NCBI GenBank assembly: GCA_012718975.1
Contig: JAAYBF010000043.1
Coordinates: forward strand, 1-64,000
Direction: 5' to 3'
DNA: 64,000 bases
Source: Solirubrobacterales bacterium
GTDB taxonomy: Bacteria > Actinomycetota > Thermoleophilia > Solirubrobacterales > Thermoleophilaceae
Shown here piece by piece: positions 61,627 to 64,000 of the stretch (position 1 is the first letter of the stretch; each line of letters opens with the position of its first letter). The notes beneath the pieces were generated by a model that saw only the letters and a list, made by a program, of their open reading frames with translations, did not search any database and had not been told where the DNA came from. The translations under genes were made by a program, and so were the position numbers.

Positions 61627-62340
61627 ATGAGCGGCGGAAGCCCCGCCAGCGGCACGCTCCCGGAGGGCCAGGTGCGGGCGATGTTCGACCGCATCGCGCG
61701 CGTCTACGACCGGATGAACGCGGTCATGACCGCCGGCATGGACGCCCGCTGGCGCCGCCGCGCGGCCGATCTCGCGGCCGTGGCCCCTGGCGACCGTGTC
61801 CTCGACGTGGCGACCGGCACCGGCGACCTGGCGATCGAGCTGGCCGGCCGTGTCGGCCCTGACGGCGAGGTCGTCGGCCTCGACTTCTCCGACGGGATGC
61901 TCGAGCTGGCGCGCGCGAAGGCGCCCGGCATCCGCTTCGACCAGGGCAGCGCGCTCGAGCTGCCCTACGCCGACGGCGAGTTCGCGGCGGCGACGGTCGG
62001 CTTCGGGGCGCGCAACTTCTCCGACCTCGGCCGCGGCCTGGCCGAGATGCGGCGGGTCGTGCGGCCCGGCGGCCGGGTGGTCGTGCTCGAGATCACCACG
62101 CCGCAGAGGCCGCCGCTGTCCTGGTTCTTCCGGCTCTGGTTCGACCGCGTGGTGCCGGCCCTCGGCCAGGTCGCCGGCGACTCCGACGCCTACACCTACC
62201 TGCCGAGCTCGGTCCGCCGCTTCCCGGGACCCGAGGAGCTCGGCGGCGAGCTGGCGGCCGCCGGCCTGGTCGACGTGCGCTGGGTCCTGACGGCGGGCGG
62301 GATCATCGCGCTCCACGTCGGCACCGTTCCCGAGGCGTGA
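61627..62340 (+). CDS. menG: Demethylmenaquinone/ubiquinone methyltransferase
   Basis: RVLDVATGTGDLAIELAGRVGPDGEVVGLDFSDGMLELAR; GFGARNFSDLGRGLAEMRRVVRPGGRVVVLEITTPQ. Confidence 0.93.
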   Translation: MSGGSPASGTLPEGQVRAMFDRIARVYDRMNAVMTAGMDARWRRRAADLAAVAPGDRVLDVATGTGDLAIELAGRVGPDGEVVGLDFSDGMLELARAKAPGIRFDQGSALELPYADGEFAAATVGFGARNFSDLGRGLAEMRRVVRPGGRVVVLEITTPQRPPLSWFFRLWFDRVVPALGQVAGDSDAYTYLPSSVRRFPGPEELGGELAAAGLVDVRWVLTAGGIIALHVGTVPEA

Positions 62341-63320
62341 ACGCCGAGCGCCAGCTCGCGGCGCTGCTCGAAGCCGCCGGGCCGGGCGTCGCCGCGGGGC
62401 TCGCGCGGATGGAGGCGCGGCTCGAGGAGATCGCCGCCGGCGACGGCGAGGCGCTCGCCGCGCACGCGCGTCGCATGGTCGCGGCGGGCGGCAAGCGCCT
62501 GCGCCCGCTGCTGGTGCTGCTCGCCGCCGGCCCGGACGATCCGCCGACCGCCGCGGTCGCCGCCGCGGTCGCCGTCGAGCTGCTGCACACAGCCACCCTC
62601 GTCCACGACGACGTCCTCGACCGCGCGCCGCTGCGGCGCGGCCGCCCGACGGTCTTCGCGACCGCCGGCCCCCACGCCGCTACGGCCACCGGCGACCTGC
62701 TCTTCGCGCGGGCGTTCGCCGAGCTGGCCGGCACCGGCAGCGCCGGCGCGGTCGAGGCGCTCTCGGCCGCCTCGACGGCGCTGGCGCGCGGCGAGCTGCT
62801 CCAGCGCGCCGACGCATGGGACGCCGAGGTGGCCGTCGACCGCTACGTCGAGCGCTGCGGCCTGAAGACCGGCAGCCTGTTCGCGGCCGCCGCGCGGCTC
62901 GGCGCGCTGCTCGGCGACGGCGGCGGCGATCCCGACGGCCTGGCGGCCTTCGGCGACCACGTCGGCGTCGCCTTCCAGATCCTCGACGACGTCCTCGACG
63001 TGTCCGGCCCGGTCGAGCGGACGGGCAAGCACCGCGGCACCGACCTGCTCGACGGCACCGTCACGCTCCCGCTGATCCTCGCGCGCGCACGCGACCCCGC
63101 GCTGGCGGCGCTCGACCTGCGCGCGGAGGTCCGCGACGCCGCCGCGGCCGAGGCCGTCTGCGACCGGATCGCCGCGACCGGCGCGCTCGACGCCGCCCGC
63201 GCCGCCGCCCTCGAGCGCGTCGCCGCCGCCAAGGCGCTGCTTCCCGCCGCCACGGGCGGCGACTGGCAGCTCGGCGTGCTCGACGCCGTCGCCGACTCGG
63301 TCGTGGCGCGCTACTCGTAG
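62337..63320 (+). CDS. Polyprenyl (heptaprenyl-type) diphosphate synthase
   Basis: GGKRLRPLLVLLA, TLVHDDVLDRAPLRRGRPTV, VAFQILDDVLD. Confidence 0.93.
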   Translation: MNAERQLAALLEAAGPGVAAGLARMEARLEEIAAGDGEALAAHARRMVAAGGKRLRPLLVLLAAGPDDPPTAAVAAAVAVELLHTATLVHDDVLDRAPLRRGRPTVFATAGPHAATATGDLLFARAFAELAGTGSAGAVEALSAASTALARGELLQRADAWDAEVAVDRYVERCGLKTGSLFAAAARLGALLGDGGGDPDGLAAFGDHVGVAFQILDDVLDVSGPVERTGKHRGTDLLDGTVTLPLILARARDPALAALDLRAEVRDAAAAEAVCDRIAATGALDAARAAALERVAAAKALLPAATGGDWQLGVLDAVADSVVARYS

Positions 63321-63332
63321 CGCGCGCGGCCG

Positions 63333-63677
63333 CTAGAAGTCCTCGGGCAGGATCGCGTCGACGCGCAGCGCGGCGGCGAAGCGGTCGAGCTCGGCGGCGA
63401 GGTTGTCACGCGAGAGGCGCCGGTAGGCGGTCGCGAGCGCCTCGGCGCCCTCGGCGAGACGAGCGTCGTAGGCATCGACGAGGGTCTGCGAGTAGACGCC
63501 CTCGCGCTGGCGCTCGCACTCCGGGCAGCGCAGCCCGACCCGCCAGGCCCGGTTGGCCGCCTCCTCCCACCACAGCGGCTGGACGAGTCGCGAGCCGCAG
63601 CCCGTGCAGACGTGGAGCCCGTCGTCCCTGCCCGGACTGCGGACTGTCGCCGGATGGTCACCGCCGCTTGGCTGCAT
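63333..63677 (-). CDS. Small protein with zinc-ribbon-like CxxC...CxxC
   Basis: CTGCGSRLVQPLWW...RCPECERQREG; RBS TAAGGAG upstream. Confidence 0.65.
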   Translation of the reverse strand: MQPSGGDHPATVRSPGRDDGLHVCTGCGSRLVQPLWWEEAANRAWRVGLRCPECERQREGVYSQTLVDAYDARLAEGAEALATAYRRLSRDNLAAELDRFAAALRVDAILPEDF

Positions 63678-63786
63678 GCCGTCTCCTTACGGGTCGCTGC
63701 CGCGCGATCCTCCCCGGCGCGCCGGACGGCAAGTCATGTGCGGGACCGCCGCCGGACCGCCGCCGGCCGCTGTACGCTCCCGGGCC

Positions 63787-64000
63787 GTGGTCCTCAGCGA
63801 CAAGACGATCCGCGCGGAGATCGACGCCGGCCGCATCGTGGTCGACCCCTACGACGGCGCCCTGATCCAGCCGTCGAGCATCGACGTTCGGGTCGACCGG
63901 CGCTTCCGCGTCTTCCACAACGCGCGCTATCCCTACATCGACGTCCGCCAGCCGATGGACGAGCTGACCGAGCTGGTCGAGGTCAGCGGCGACGAGCCGT
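63787..64000 (+). CDS. dcd: dCTP deaminase, N-terminal part (truncated by window edge)
   Basis: VVLSDKTIRAEIDAGRIVVDPYDGALIQPSSIDVRVDRRFRVFHN. Confidence 0.93.
   Translation, partial: MVLSDKTIRAEIDAGRIVVDPYDGALIQPSSIDVRVDRRFRVFHNARYPYIDVRQPMDELTELVEVSGDEP

Overview
High-GC actinobacterial chromosome segment; lineage is inferred (possibly Thermoleophilia/Solirubrobacterales). It spans the replication-origin neighbourhood: dnaA-dnaN-recF-DUF721-gyrB-gyrA on the minus strand, diverging from rpmH-rnpA-yidD-yidC-jag-rsmG-parA-parB on the plus strand. Left of this lies a cell-wall and Ser/Thr-phosphosignalling operon (STPK, two FHA proteins, PP2C, FtsW/RodA, PBP, PASTA kinase, Ddl). Further left is a sugar-nucleotide cluster interrupted by a DUF4143 ATPase with three tandem 22-bp repeats upstream. 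Right of parB are tRNA-Ile(GAT), a second ddl, aminotransferase, phosphodiesterase and ABC genes, a small-ORF/nucleotidyltransferase pair, def, hemB, a tandem AhbA/AhbB-like siroheme-decarboxylase fusion, hemL, a Bacillus-type qcrABC cluster, menG, a polyprenyl synthase and the start of dcd. Most notable observations: (1) a structured intergenic element downstream of gyrA, with a hairpin loop displaying a 16-nt complement of the 16S 3' tail and a 14-codon ORF whose stop sits in the next hairpin loop; (2) three genes that appear to start with CTG inside a CTGA stop/start overlap, with rsmG having no canonical alternative; (3) a 420-aa LAGLIDADG intein in GyrA; (4) a single in-frame amber codon splitting a GAF/SpoIIE phosphatase; (5) the 22-bp repeats upstream of the DUF4143 ATPase; (6) a parS-like site that encodes the VSRET start of RsmG; (7) a recurring TANNNT box 6-10 nt before start codons, suggesting widespread leaderless transcription. 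All calls come from reading the sequence and the supplied ORFs; no database search was run.
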